In this document: positions 7,896 to 15,502 of the stretch, piece by piece
Position numbering within the stretch: the first letter of the stretch is position 1
Layout: each line of letters opens with the position of its first letter
NCBI GenBank assembly: GCA_003133205.1
Contig: PKWK01000153.1
Location: forward strand, 368-28,673
Length of the DNA stretch: 28,306 nucleotides
Direction: 5' to 3'
From: Granulicella sp.
GTDB taxonomy: Bacteria > Acidobacteriota > Terriglobia > Terriglobales > Acidobacteriaceae
Made by a program: the position numbers and the translations under genes
The notes under the pieces: generated by a model
What the model was told of the DNA's origin: nothing
Database searches by the model: none
The model's input: only the letters and a program-made list of their open reading frames with translations

Positions 7896-10841
7896 ATGAC
7901 TCAGCACCCGCAATCCCGCCCCACCCTCCGCCACATCGCCGTCCTAGCCACCGCTCCGGGTGCCCCATCCATCGCGGCTTCATCGCGATGGGTGGGTTAT
8001 CGCGCGAAGCGCGACCGCCTTCTCTTCCTGGCCACAGTTCTCTTCGCCGCCGCAGCCATCCTCGCTCCCGCGCTCATCGCCCAGACCCCAGCGCCCTCCC
8101 TCGAGACCCTCCGCAAGGACTTCCTCAATCCGCCCAACGAGGCCCGCCCCATGGTCCGCTGGTGGTGGTTCGGCCCAGCCGTCGTCAAGCCTGAAATCCT
8201 GCGCGAACTCCAGCAGATGAAGGCCGACGGCATCCAGGGCGCCGAGCTAGCCTTCGTCTACCCTGAAGTCCTGGACGACCCCGCCAAGGGCCTCAAGAAC
8301 CTCTCCTTCCTCTCCCCCGAGATGCTTGACGACGTCAACTACGCCCAGACCGAAGGCCGCAAGCTAGGCATGCGCATCGACATCACCCTCTGCACCGGCT
8401 GGCCCTACGGCGGCCCTCACATCACTCTCGCCGAAGCCGTCACCCGCCTCCGCATCGCACAGGTCGAAGTCCCCGCCGCCGCCACCTCCGTAGCCGTCCC
8501 CGCCCTCCAGGAAGGCGAGTCACTCATCGCCGCCGACATCGCCAACTCCCTCCCGAGAACAACCCCCGCCGCCGCTCCCGGCCAAGGCCGTGGCCGCAAC
8601 GCCGGCCCGCCCCCGCCCACCTTCGACGCCGCCTCCGCCAAGCCCCTCACCGTATCCGGCGCCACCGCCACCGACGCCGCCTCCGACAAGCCCCGCACCG
8701 CCATCTTCTTCATCCAGAGCCACACCAAGCAGGCGGTCAAGCGCGCCTCCGTCGATGCCGAAGGCTACGTCCTCGATCCCTTCTCCCACGAAGCCGTCGC
8801 CAAGCACCTCGACAAGGTCGGCAGGCCTCTCCTCAGCGCCTTCCCCAACAACCCGCCCTACGCCATCTTCTCCGACTCGCTCGAAGCCTACGGCGCCGAC
8901 TGGACCCCCAACCTCCCCGCCGAATTCAAGAAGCGCCGTGGCTACGACCTCATCCCCCACCTGCCCGAACTCCTCGCCGGTGGCAGCGTAGCAGCCGACA
9001 ACGTTCGCCACGACTACGGCAAAACCCTCACCGAACTCATCAACGAAAACTACCTTATCCAGATCAACGGCTGGGCCCTCGCGCACCACACGAAGTTCCG
9101 CTCGCAGACCTATGGAGAACCAGCGGTTAGCTTCTCCAGTCAGAACCTCGTCGGCCTGGCCGAGGGCGAGGGTCCGCAGTGGCAAGCCTTCTCCACTCTC
9201 CGCTGGGCCACCTCCGCCAACCACGTCTTCAACCACGACGTCACCTCCGGCGAGACCTTCACCTGGCTCCACTCCCCCGTCTTCCGCGCCACCCCGCTCG
9301 ACATGAAGACCGAAGCCGACATCGACTTCGTCATGGGCGAGAACCAGATCATCTGCCACGGCTGGCCCTACTCCGCGCCCGACAACGAAGTCCCCGAGCC
9401 CGGCTGGTCCCTCTACGCCGCCGCCTCCTTCAACAATCACAACCCGTGGCATCCCATCATGCCCTCCGTCACCGCCTACATCGGCCGCATGAGCTACCTC
9501 CTGCGCCAGGGCCAGCCCGCCAACCAGGTCGCCATCCTCCTCCCCACCGACGACGCCTGGGCCAGCTTCCGACCCGCGCAGACCACCGTCACCGGCGCCA
9601 TGTCCCGCCTCGTCACCCCCGCGCTCATGTCCGCAATCCTCTCCGCCGGCTATAACGTCGACTTCATCGACGCGGAAGCCATCAACAAAGTCGGCCTCGG
9701 CACCCACTCCATCGTCGTCCTTCCCGCCACCGATCGCATCCCCGTCGAGACCCTCAAGAAGCTCGCAGCCTTCGTCGCAGCCGGCGGCAAGGTCATCTCC
9801 GTCAGCCGCGCGCCGAAGATGGACCCCGAAGGCGAGATCCTCCCCGAACTCACCGCCCTCTCCAAGCAACTCTTCGACCCCGCCAAGTCCACCCTCCTCC
9901 CCGACGAAGCCGCTCTCGGCGCCGCACTGCACGAGGCCGCCAAGCCTGACTTCCAGCTCCCCACCGACGACTCCACCGCCCGCAGCCAGCTAGGATTCAT
10001 CCGCCGCAAGCTCCCCGCCGTCGACATCTACTTCGTCGCCAACACCGGCAACCAGCCCATCGACACCACCGCATCCTTCGTCACCGCGCACAAGTTCGCC
10101 GAAGTCTGGGACCCCGACAACGCAACCTCCACCCCCGCGCCGCTGGAAGCCCTCCCCATCCACCTCGCCCCCTATGAGTCTCGCGTTTTCATCTTCAGCA
10201 ACACCCAGCCCGCAGCCAAACCGGCAACGCCGACAGTCATCGCCTCCACCCTGGACATTAGCACCGCGTGGAAGGTCAACTTCACCGCCCTCAACAAGAC
10301 CGTAGACCAGCCCATCCCCACCGACTGGATTGCCGATCCCTCCACCCTCCACTACTCCGGTGCGGCCGTCTACTCCCGCGACGTCAAACTCGTCGCGGCG
10401 CCTGTCTCCCCCATCTACCTCGAAGTAGCCGGCGGCAAGCCACTCCCCGGCGCGCCCAACTCCCCACCCGAGCATCCAGCCCTCGGCCCCGACGGCCTGC
10501 CCAATCCCCTCGTCACCCGCACCGGCCCCGGCATGCACGCCTACTACGACCCGCCCATCCGCGAAGCAGCCCTGGTCACCATCAACGGCAAGTCCGCCGG
10601 CGCGCTCTGGCACCCGCCCTATCGCCTCGACGTCACCAAGCTGCTCAAGCCCGGCATGAACCACATCGAGATCACCGTCTACAACACCGCGCTCAACGCC
10701 TGGTCGGCCCTTCCGCCCCACGACTACAAGCCGCTCATCGACAAGTACGGCGACCGTTTCCAGATGCAGGACCTCAACCAGGTCATGCCCATCTCCTCCG
10801 GCCTCCTCGGTGCTGTGCACCTCGTAACGGAGGCGAAATGA
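7896..10841 (+). CDS. Exported glycoside hydrolase, GH106-like (probable alpha-L-rhamnosidase)
   Basis: A 981-residue protein. The N-terminal catalytic region starts FLNPPNEARPMVRWWWFGP and continues ELQQMKADGIQGAELAFVYPE. It has SDSLEAYGADWTPNLPAEF followed by KKRRGYDLIPHLPEL, then GENQIICHGWPYSAPDNEVP. These blocks resemble the large GH106 alpha-L-rhamnosidases that cut rhamnose from rhamnogalacturonan. A C-terminal jelly-roll module ends with EAALVTINGKSAGALWHPPY. The start at 7896 has GGAGA just upstream; the reading frame extends back to 7446 but only through the GH35 gene. The signal-peptide core (LLFLATVLFAAAAILAPALIAQ) is pushed inward by a palindromic repeat, and an in-frame GTG at 7992 would also give a normal signal peptide. 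An Ala/Pro/Gly-rich insert sits near residues 226-252. The stop overlaps the next start. Substrate is inferred from family and context. Confidence 0.82.
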   Translation: MTQHPQSRPTLRHIAVLATAPGAPSIAASSRWVGYRAKRDRLLFLATVLFAAAAILAPALIAQTPAPSLETLRKDFLNPPNEARPMVRWWWFGPAVVKPEILRELQQMKADGIQGAELAFVYPEVLDDPAKGLKNLSFLSPEMLDDVNYAQTEGRKLGMRIDITLCTGWPYGGPHITLAEAVTRLRIAQVEVPAAATSVAVPALQEGESLIAADIANSLPRTTPAAAPGQGRGRNAGPPPPTFDAASAKPLTVSGATATDAASDKPRTAIFFIQSHTKQAVKRASVDAEGYVLDPFSHEAVAKHLDKVGRPLLSAFPNNPPYAIFSDSLEAYGADWTPNLPAEFKKRRGYDLIPHLPELLAGGSVAADNVRHDYGKTLTELINENYLIQINGWALAHHTKFRSQTYGEPAVSFSSQNLVGLAEGEGPQWQAFSTLRWATSANHVFNHDVTSGETFTWLHSPVFRATPLDMKTEADIDFVMGENQIICHGWPYSAPDNEVPEPGWSLYAAASFNNHNPWHPIMPSVTAYIGRMSYLLRQGQPANQVAILLPTDDAWASFRPAQTTVTGAMSRLVTPALMSAILSAGYNVDFIDAEAINKVGLGTHSIVVLPATDRIPVETLKKLAAFVAAGGKVISVSRAPKMDPEGEILPELTALSKQLFDPAKSTLLPDEAALGAALHEAAKPDFQLPTDDSTARSQLGFIRRKLPAVDIYFVANTGNQPIDTTASFVTAHKFAEVWDPDNATSTPAPLEALPIHLAPYESRVFIFSNTQPAAKPATPTVIASTLDISTAWKVNFTALNKTVDQPIPTDWIADPSTLHYSGAAVYSRDVKLVAAPVSPIYLEVAGGKPLPGAPNSPPEHPALGPDGLPNPLVTRTGPGMHAYYDPPIREAALVTINGKSAGALWHPPYRLDVTKLLKPGMNHIEITVYNTALNAWSALPPHDYKPLIDKYGDRFQMQDLNQVMPISSGLLGAVHLVTEAK
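7958..7996 (+). repeat. Palindromic element copy 5, in the signal-peptide region of the GH106-like gene
   Basis: GGGTGCCCCA with arms CCCATCCATCGCG and CGCGATGGGTGGG (one mismatch) around the loop GCTTCAT. It is read as GAPSIAASSRWVG, between the first start codon and the hydrophobic core. The GTG at 7992 in its right arm is in frame and could be a start. Confidence 0.85.
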
Positions 10842-12298
10842 TCGGCACAGCACGAATCACCACCAAACTGGGTGCCCCACATCTCGCTTCTGAGATGTGG
10901 GTTTCCACCACCCCTAAAGGCAGGCGGAATCTCCTCCTTACCCTGGCCTTTGCCATCGTCTCCACGACATCCCAAGCCGCCCCCAAAACCACGCTCACCG
11001 TCGACTGCAACGCCGCGTGCGACGGCACAACGCTGATGACCGCCGCCATCCAGAAGGCCATCGACACCGTCGCACCCAAAGGCGGCACGGTCACCTTCAA
11101 ACCCGGCACCTACCTCACCGGCGCCCTCTTCCTCAAGTCCGGCGTCACCTTCAACATCCCCGAAGGCGTCACCCTCACCGGCTCACAGGACCTCAAAGAC
11201 TTCCCCGAACTCCCCATCCGCATCGCCGGCATCGAGATGACATGGCCCGCCGCCATGATCAACATCCGCGACGCGCACGACGTCACCCTCACCGGCAAGG
11301 GAACCATCGACGAAAACGGAGCCGTCTGGTGGAAGGTCTACAACGATCTCCGCGCCGCGTACACGCCCAAAGGCCTACGCTGGGCCTCCGACTACGACGC
11401 CAAGCGCGTTCGTCTCTCCCTCATCCAGAACTCGTACAACGTCCACTACGGCGGCGGCCTCACCCTCAAGCGCTCCGGCTTCTGGACGGTTCAAATTCTG
11501 TATTCACATGACGTGACTGTAGACGGCCTCACCATCCGCAATAACGAAGGCGGCCGCGGCCCGTCCACCGACGGCATCGACATCGACTCCTCCCACGACA
11601 TCGACGTCTCCCACGCCGACATCGACGTGAACGACGACGCGCTATGCCTCAAGTCTGGCCGAGACTCCGACGGCCTCCGCGTCAACCGCCCCACCACCAA
11701 CATCAAGATCCACGACTCCATCATTCGTCGCGGCGCAGCGACCGTCACCATCGGCAGCGAGACCTCAGGCGGCTTCCACAACATCGAAGTCTGGAACATC
11801 ACCGCCGAATCCGGCGTCCCCAACGGTGTCCTCTTCAAGTCGGCCCACACCCGTGGAGGCACTGCCACCGGCATCAACATCCACGACCTCACCCTCAATG
11901 GCGTGGCCACTCCGATCTCGATGACCATGAACTGGAATCCCAGCTATAGCTACGCCGTCCTGCCCGCGGGCATGGATATCAAGACCGCGCCGCCTTACTG
12001 GGTTCCGCTCACCACACCCGTCTCCGATGCTCAGGGCCGTCCCCACTTCTCCGACGTCCACATCTGGAACATCAAGGCCACCGGCGCACGCCGCGCGTTC
12101 TCCGTCGAAGCTTACCCCGACGCCCCGCTGATCAACTTCAAGTTCGACCACCTTGACATCCAGGCCGCCAGCGCTGGCGCCATCGCAGACGCAAAGGACT
12201 GGACCTTCTCCGACATCAAGCTCACCACCACCGACGCCAGCACCGTCAAAGTCACCGACTCCACCAACGTAACCGGCCTACCTGCCCCAACCCCATAA
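10838..12298 (+). CDS. Exported polygalacturonase-like enzyme, glycoside hydrolase family 28
   Basis: A 486-residue right-handed beta-helix enzyme. GH28 motifs are present: STDGIDID (the NTD block, Asp245), VNDDALCLKSG (Asp266/Asp267) and TIGSETSGG where endo-enzymes have GHG. The spacing of the three aspartates matches known polygalacturonases, which use them to hydrolyse galacturonide links. The GSE variant suggests an exo- or rhamnogalacturonan-type specificity, which is an inference. The first ATG overlaps the upstream stop (ATGA) after GGAGGCGA, implying translational coupling with the GH106-like gene. Palindromic copy 6 encodes residues 12-21 just before the signal peptide, and its own ATG (10895) would give a compact signal peptide (MWVSTTPKGRRNLLLTLAFA). 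Either start is possible. Confidence 0.88.
   Translation: MIGTARITTKLGAPHLASEMWVSTTPKGRRNLLLTLAFAIVSTTSQAAPKTTLTVDCNAACDGTTLMTAAIQKAIDTVAPKGGTVTFKPGTYLTGALFLKSGVTFNIPEGVTLTGSQDLKDFPELPIRIAGIEMTWPAAMINIRDAHDVTLTGKGTIDENGAVWWKVYNDLRAAYTPKGLRWASDYDAKRVRLSLIQNSYNVHYGGGLTLKRSGFWTVQILYSHDVTVDGLTIRNNEGGRGPSTDGIDIDSSHDIDVSHADIDVNDDALCLKSGRDSDGLRVNRPTTNIKIHDSIIRRGAATVTIGSETSGGFHNIEVWNITAESGVPNGVLFKSAHTRGGTATGINIHDLTLNGVATPISMTMNWNPSYSYAVLPAGMDIKTAPPYWVPLTTPVSDAQGRPHFSDVHIWNIKATGARRAFSVEAYPDAPLINFKFDHLDIQAASAGAIADAKDWTFSDIKLTTTDASTVKVTDSTNVTGLPAPTP
10870..10901 (+). repeat. Palindromic element copy 6, at the N-terminus of the GH28 gene
   Basis: GGGTGCCCCA with perfect arms CCCACATCTC and GAGATGTGGG around the loop GCTTCT. 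It is read as GAPHLASEMW, the same peptide as copy 2. The ATG in the right arm (10895) is in frame with the gene. Confidence 0.9.
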
Positions 12299-12323
12299 TT
12301 TTGGTTCTCGGACCAAAGAGCTC

Positions 12324-12362
12324 GGGTGCCCCATTCATCGCAGCCTCATCGCGATGAGTGGG
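12324..12362 (+). repeat. Palindromic element copy 7, between the convergent GH28 and ribonuclease genes
   Basis: GGGTGCCCCA with arms CCCATTCATCGC and GCGATGAGTGGG (one wobble) around the loop AGCCTCAT. It begins 26 nt after the GH28 stop and ends a few bases before the stop of the opposing ribonuclease gene, a position where a bidirectional terminator would be useful. Confidence 0.85.
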
Positions 12363-12367
12363 ATGTA

Positions 12368-13846
12368 CTACGCGCGAGCAAAATCAATAAACGCCATCTG
12401 CGGATTCGTATCCACCAGCTTCACATCCACCGTATCCCCCACATCCAGCCCCTGCTCCCCCCGGATGATCCGTCCGTCCACCGGCGGATCGAACACCCGC
12501 ACAAACGTCCCCTTCTCGTTCGCTCCCGTAACCACCCCGTGGAAGCTCTTCCCGATGCTGTCCGCCAGCGCAACGGCCGCCTCCCGCTTCTGCATCGTGC
12601 GCTCGACCTTATGACTGGCCTTCTCCTGCACATTGCACTGTAGCGCAATCGCCCCCAGCTCCGCGTCGCTATACGGAGCGGCCACGCCGTCCATCATCGC
12701 CCCAATCAACCGCTGCGTCACCAAATCCGCATACCGCCGGTTCGGCGCTGTCGAGTGAGCATAGTCCCGCGCGGCCAGCCCAAAGTGCCCCAGCGGCTCC
12801 GGATCATCCCCCGTAATCACCACATACTCCCCCGGCCCCATCAGCTTGATGACTGCCAGCGCCAAGTCAGGATAATGCACAGAATCGGCCTTCCTCAGCG
12901 CGCTTAGAAAATCGTTCAGCGCCTTCGAGTCCGGTGCAGCCGGAAGCTTCGTCCCGTGCTGCCCCGCCAACTCCACAATCCGGTCCCACCGCTCGGGCGC
13001 CCGCACCACCCGCCGAATGCACGAGCGCCCCGCCGCCCGCAGCGTCTCCGCCATCGTCTTGTTCGCGCCGATCATGAACTCCTCAATCAGCTCCGTTGCG
13101 CGGTTCTGCGGAACCTCATGGATCGCACGTACCTTCCCATCGATCACCACCGGGTCCGCCTCAACCCTGAAAAACTCCAGCGCGCCGTCCGCAATCCGAT
13201 GCGCCTGCATAGCCTGCGCCGCCTCATCCTGCAAGCGCAACTGCGCCTGCAACTCCGCCGACGCCGCAACCTTCGCATCCGCTGGCCCCGTGCCCTCCAG
13301 CCAAGGCCCCACCTTGCTGTACGCCAGTTGCGCCAGGTTCCGGACCGTCGCGCGGTAGATGCCTTGCCCGCTCAGGTTCCCCTGCGCATCCACCACGTAC
13401 TCCGTCACCAGCACCGCGCGGTCCACGTCCTGATTCAGCGAAGTCAGGTCCGTCGACAGCTCACTTGGCAGCATCGGAAAGTTCCGCACCGCTGTATACA
13501 CCGTCTGCGCCTGGTCCTCCGCATGGCGATCGAGCGGAGAACCCTTCTCGATCGCTCCCGCAACATCCGCAATCGCCACCCGCACGCGAATTCCGCCATC
13601 CACGCGCTCCGCCATCTCGACCTGGTCGAGATCCTTCGACGTATCGTTGTCGATCGAAGACCACCACGGCCCGCGCAGATCGCGAACCTTCGCATCGGCC
13701 TGGGAGTTGGTCGGAGCATCCACCCAAGCGCGAATTGCAGCAACCTGGGCGTCGCTGCCTGCCGGAAAATCCGGATGAAACCCATTCTTAATCATCTCGG
13801 CATAAGCCGAGGCACCAAGGTCAAACGCAGGATTATTTGTGTTCAT
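12368..13846 (-). CDS. RNB-domain ribonuclease (RNase II/R superfamily)
   Basis: A 492-residue protein. The RNB catalytic domain begins with SSIDNDTSKDLDQVEMAER, the block that carries the clustered metal-binding aspartates of RNase II and RNase R. It continues with VRVAIADVAGAIEKGSPLDR and the late signature HSTAPNRRYADLVTQRLIGA. A C-terminal S1-like part follows (FHGVVTGANEKGTFVRVFDP). The protein is shorter than typical RNase R (about 700-800) because the N-terminal cold-shock domains are missing, leaving only about 55 residues before the catalytic core. This family digests RNA 3' to 5' in the cytoplasm. It is convergent with the GH28 gene, with a palindromic element between them. No clear ribosome binding site is visible at the chosen ATG. 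The exact RNA target is unknown. Confidence 0.87.
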   Translation of the reverse strand: MNTNNPAFDLGASAYAEMIKNGFHPDFPAGSDAQVAAIRAWVDAPTNSQADAKVRDLRGPWWSSIDNDTSKDLDQVEMAERVDGGIRVRVAIADVAGAIEKGSPLDRHAEDQAQTVYTAVRNFPMLPSELSTDLTSLNQDVDRAVLVTEYVVDAQGNLSGQGIYRATVRNLAQLAYSKVGPWLEGTGPADAKVAASAELQAQLRLQDEAAQAMQAHRIADGALEFFRVEADPVVIDGKVRAIHEVPQNRATELIEEFMIGANKTMAETLRAAGRSCIRRVVRAPERWDRIVELAGQHGTKLPAAPDSKALNDFLSALRKADSVHYPDLALAVIKLMGPGEYVVITGDDPEPLGHFGLAARDYAHSTAPNRRYADLVTQRLIGAMMDGVAAPYSDAELGAIALQCNVQEKASHKVERTMQKREAAVALADSIGKSFHGVVTGANEKGTFVRVFDPPVDGRIIRGEQGLDVGDTVDVKLVDTNPQMAFIDFARA

Positions 13847-13965
13847 GCAAACGAAAGCCTATCACGTGTACCCATCCCACGGCTCGATATCCCGCGCCAA
13901 CATTTACGTTCCCCCCGACGCGCCGTCACTCACGCCCACACACCGTCATCCACGCCCCCCGCGCC

Positions 13966-13991
13966 GTCATTCTGACGAAGTCAGAATCTCC
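13966..13991. repeat. Dispersed repeat GTCATTCTGA...AGAATCTCC
   Basis: In the 188 bp gap between the ribonuclease start and the Crp/Fnr stop, this imperfect inverted repeat reads GTCATTCTGACGAAGTCAG then AATCTCC. A relative lies on the opposite strand at 27147-27175. Just before it, the hexamer CCGTCA recurs at about 13924, 13943 and 13965, so the gap is largely repeat material. I see no gene in it. Confidence 0.6.
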
Positions 13992-14034
13992 GTAGTTGTC
14001 TTTCGTCTTGATTCCCACGAGCCCGGCCTGGCCC

Positions 14035-14799
14035 CTAAGCCGAGATTCCGCTGTCGAACTGCGTGTAGTTGTCGAGGTGATCCTTGATCACGAGGTAGCA
14101 CTCGCACGCCTTCTTCTCCAGCCCCTTCGCATCGAGAATGTGGATCACTCCCCGCGTGTACTCGATCAGCTGCTCGCTCTTCAACTGTGCCGCGGCAATG
14201 GACATGGTGGAGCGGGTACTTCCCAGCATGCCGGAGAGAAACTCGTGCGACATGCTGAACGTGTCGCACTGCGCCCGATCGGCACAGATCAGCAACCAGC
14301 GGGCAAGCCTCTGTTCAAAGTTATGCGTCGCATTGCAGCCTGCCAGTTGAATCGCCTGCACCAGTTGCGCCTGGACATACCCAAGTGCGAGCCTCTGAAA
14401 CGATCCGCCAAGCCCAAACTCCGCCCTTGCCACTTCCACCGGAGACGAATAGCCCCAACCCGGAATCTGCGTGTAGACCCGATTCAGACTGCACTTCGTC
14501 CCCATCAGGGCGGACACGCCAATCACCGACTCATAGCCGAACATCCCAACCTCGACCTGGGATCCATTCTTGAACGTAGTCGTCATGGAAGCCATTCCCT
14601 CTTCGACAAAGAAGAGGTTGTCAATTGAGTTCCCAGGGAATTCGAGCTCATGCTCCAATTCAAATGTCACCGGACGCAAGTGCAGCCTCGCAATGACCTC
14701 AGCATCCAGGGCCTTCAACAAAGCATTCTTGAATCGGCCCACATGCAGGAGAAGTCGCGCGTCGGTAAAGTCGTTCGGCCTGGGTGCTGGCGAAGTCAT
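14035..14799 (-). CDS. Crp/Fnr-family transcriptional regulator
   Basis: A 254-residue regulator. Residues about 25-140 form a cyclic-nucleotide-binding-like beta-roll (LEFPGNSIDNLFFVEEGMAS and GMFGYESVIGVSALMG). A long dimerisation helix with FEQRLARWLLICADR follows, and then a winged helix-turn-helix at about 181-222 (SMSHEFLSGMLGSTRSTMSI). There is no cysteine cluster of the FNR type, so oxygen sensing through an iron-sulphur centre is unlikely; the ligand is unknown. The RAQCDTFSMSHEFLS arrangement resembles stand-alone acidobacterial and proteobacterial Crp-like regulators of unknown targets. The gene is monocistronic on the minus strand, with a heptamer-repeat array just upstream of its start. 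Confidence 0.88.
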   Translation of the reverse strand: MTSPAPRPNDFTDARLLLHVGRFKNALLKALDAEVIARLHLRPVTFELEHELEFPGNSIDNLFFVEEGMASMTTTFKNGSQVEVGMFGYESVIGVSALMGTKCSLNRVYTQIPGWGYSSPVEVARAEFGLGGSFQRLALGYVQAQLVQAIQLAGCNATHNFEQRLARWLLICADRAQCDTFSMSHEFLSGMLGSTRSTMSIAAAQLKSEQLIEYTRGVIHILDAKGLEKKACECYLVIKDHLDNYTQFDSGISA

Positions 14800-14842
14800 G
14801 CCAGAAGCATACGCTTATGTGAGCCACCCCACAGACCTGCTT

Positions 14843-14905
14843 AGCTGGCAGCCGAAAGCTGACAGCTCATACCTCACACCTCCTACCTCATAGCTGACAG
14901 CCAAA
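14843..14905. repeat. Degenerate 7-bp tandem repeat, nine units
   Basis: Nine heptamers run without a gap, for example AGCTGGC, AGCTGAC (14857 and 14892), AGCTCAT, ACCTCAC and ACCTCAT. This is the longest array of the family and lies about 45 nt upstream of the Crp/Fnr gene start. Confidence 0.8.
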
Positions 14906-15014
14906 TACCCTTCCAACAGACTGGCCCCACCAAACCCGACCAGTACCTTAGACCAAACGAAGCCGCAGCCCAGAATCTCGCGCGAATTGCATTTTTGCCC
15001 TTGCATCTAGGTAA

Positions 15015-15070
15015 GCCAAGGCTTCAGCCTTGGCCCTCGTGCCCCAAAGATGAAAGGGGTTTTAACCCCT
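15015..15070. repeat. Pair of short palindromes with two-pyrimidine centres
   Basis: GCCAAGGCTTCAGCCTTGGC (15015-15034, 9 bp arms, centre TC) is followed by AGGGGTTTTAACCCCT (15055-15070, 7 bp arms, centre TT). Their layout matches the pair at 5536-5587, one CTTCAG-type and one TTTA-type palindrome about 20 nt apart. The rest of the 14800-15280 gap holds no gene that I can support. Confidence 0.7.
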
Positions 15071-15282
15071 GGAGTATTGCTCTGGCCACCCCGCCGAAAC
15101 TCCCGCCCCGCGAGGACCCTTCAAAGGGAGATCGCCATATGCCGCTGATTTTTATGTCTTTATCTCCGCCACAAAGAAAAATTTCTGAAAACACTCAGCA
15201 AAATCATATGTCAAGCCCCCAAACGACCTAACTCTATGACCCGCAAGGGAATAGACTTGGCATAGTAGTTGTTGCGCTCCCG

Positions 15283-15288
15283 TATAAT
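15283..15288 (+). promoter_or_regulatory. Candidate -10 box upstream of the rsmA leader
   Basis: A perfect TATAAT preceded by CG, about 215 nt upstream of rsmA in an otherwise gene-free stretch. A TTGGCA lies 20 nt before it, a spacing longer than optimal, so the -35 element is uncertain. A start near 15294 would give a leader containing the hairpin at 15307 and the short ORF at 15365. Confidence 0.5.
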
Positions 15289-15306
15289 AGAAGTAGGGGA
15301 AAAACG

Positions 15307-15330
15307 AAACCGGGCCCGCGCCCGGGTTTT
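15307..15330 (+). promoter_or_regulatory. GC-rich leader hairpin
   Basis: AAACCGGGC pairs with GCCCGGGTTT (one bulged G) and is followed by four T residues. It would sit close to the 5' end of a transcript from the TATAAT at 15283. It resembles a weak intrinsic terminator or a 5'-stabilising stem; which one cannot be told by reading. Confidence 0.5.
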
Positions 15331-15364
15331 GCATTTAACGCCGAAGACAGGAGCGGAAGTCCTT

Positions 15365-15502
15365 ATGTTTGAATATTTTAGACGTAAACCCAATGGAATG
15401 AGTATTTTGGCGGCGCAAGTACCCGCTAACTCATTGATTCTGGCTATTTTACGTCCAAGATACCCGCGCGAAGAAAAAAATATCTGGGTCAAGCGCGCAT
15501 GA
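15365..15502 (+). CDS. Short upstream ORF coupled to rsmA (45 aa, unknown)
   Basis: An ORF of 45 codons starting MFEYFRRKPNGMSILAAQV and ending EEKNIWVKRA, preceded by AGGAG 11 nt before the ATG. Its TGA overlaps the rsmA ATG (ATGA), and rsmA has no ribosome binding site of its own near the start, so rsmA translation could depend on ribosomes finishing this ORF. The stretch is much richer in A and T than neighbouring genes. It contains an 8-bp inverted repeat, GACGTAAA (15381-15388) with TTTACGTC (15448-15455), so part of it may be RNA structure rather than coding. I recognise no family. The frame is also open upstream to 15269. A chance ORF in an rsmA leader is the alternative. Confidence 0.45.
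   Translation: MFEYFRRKPNGMSILAAQVPANSLILAILRPRYPREEKNIWVKRA

Noticed and set aside
8520..9932. Long minus-strand ORF (470 codons) opposite the GH106-like gene
   Set aside because: Its product is Gly/Val/Glu/Asp-rich low complexity, the usual mirror of a C-ending codon gene, and the plus-strand protein has family motifs.
9990..10853. Minus-strand ORF of 287 codons opposite the 3' end of the GH106-like gene
   Set aside because: Val/Gly/Asp-rich shadow product with no motif.
12354..12614. Plus-strand ORFs opposite the 3' end of the ribonuclease gene
   Set aside because: They start in palindromic copy 7 and mirror the ribonuclease coding sequence; no motif.
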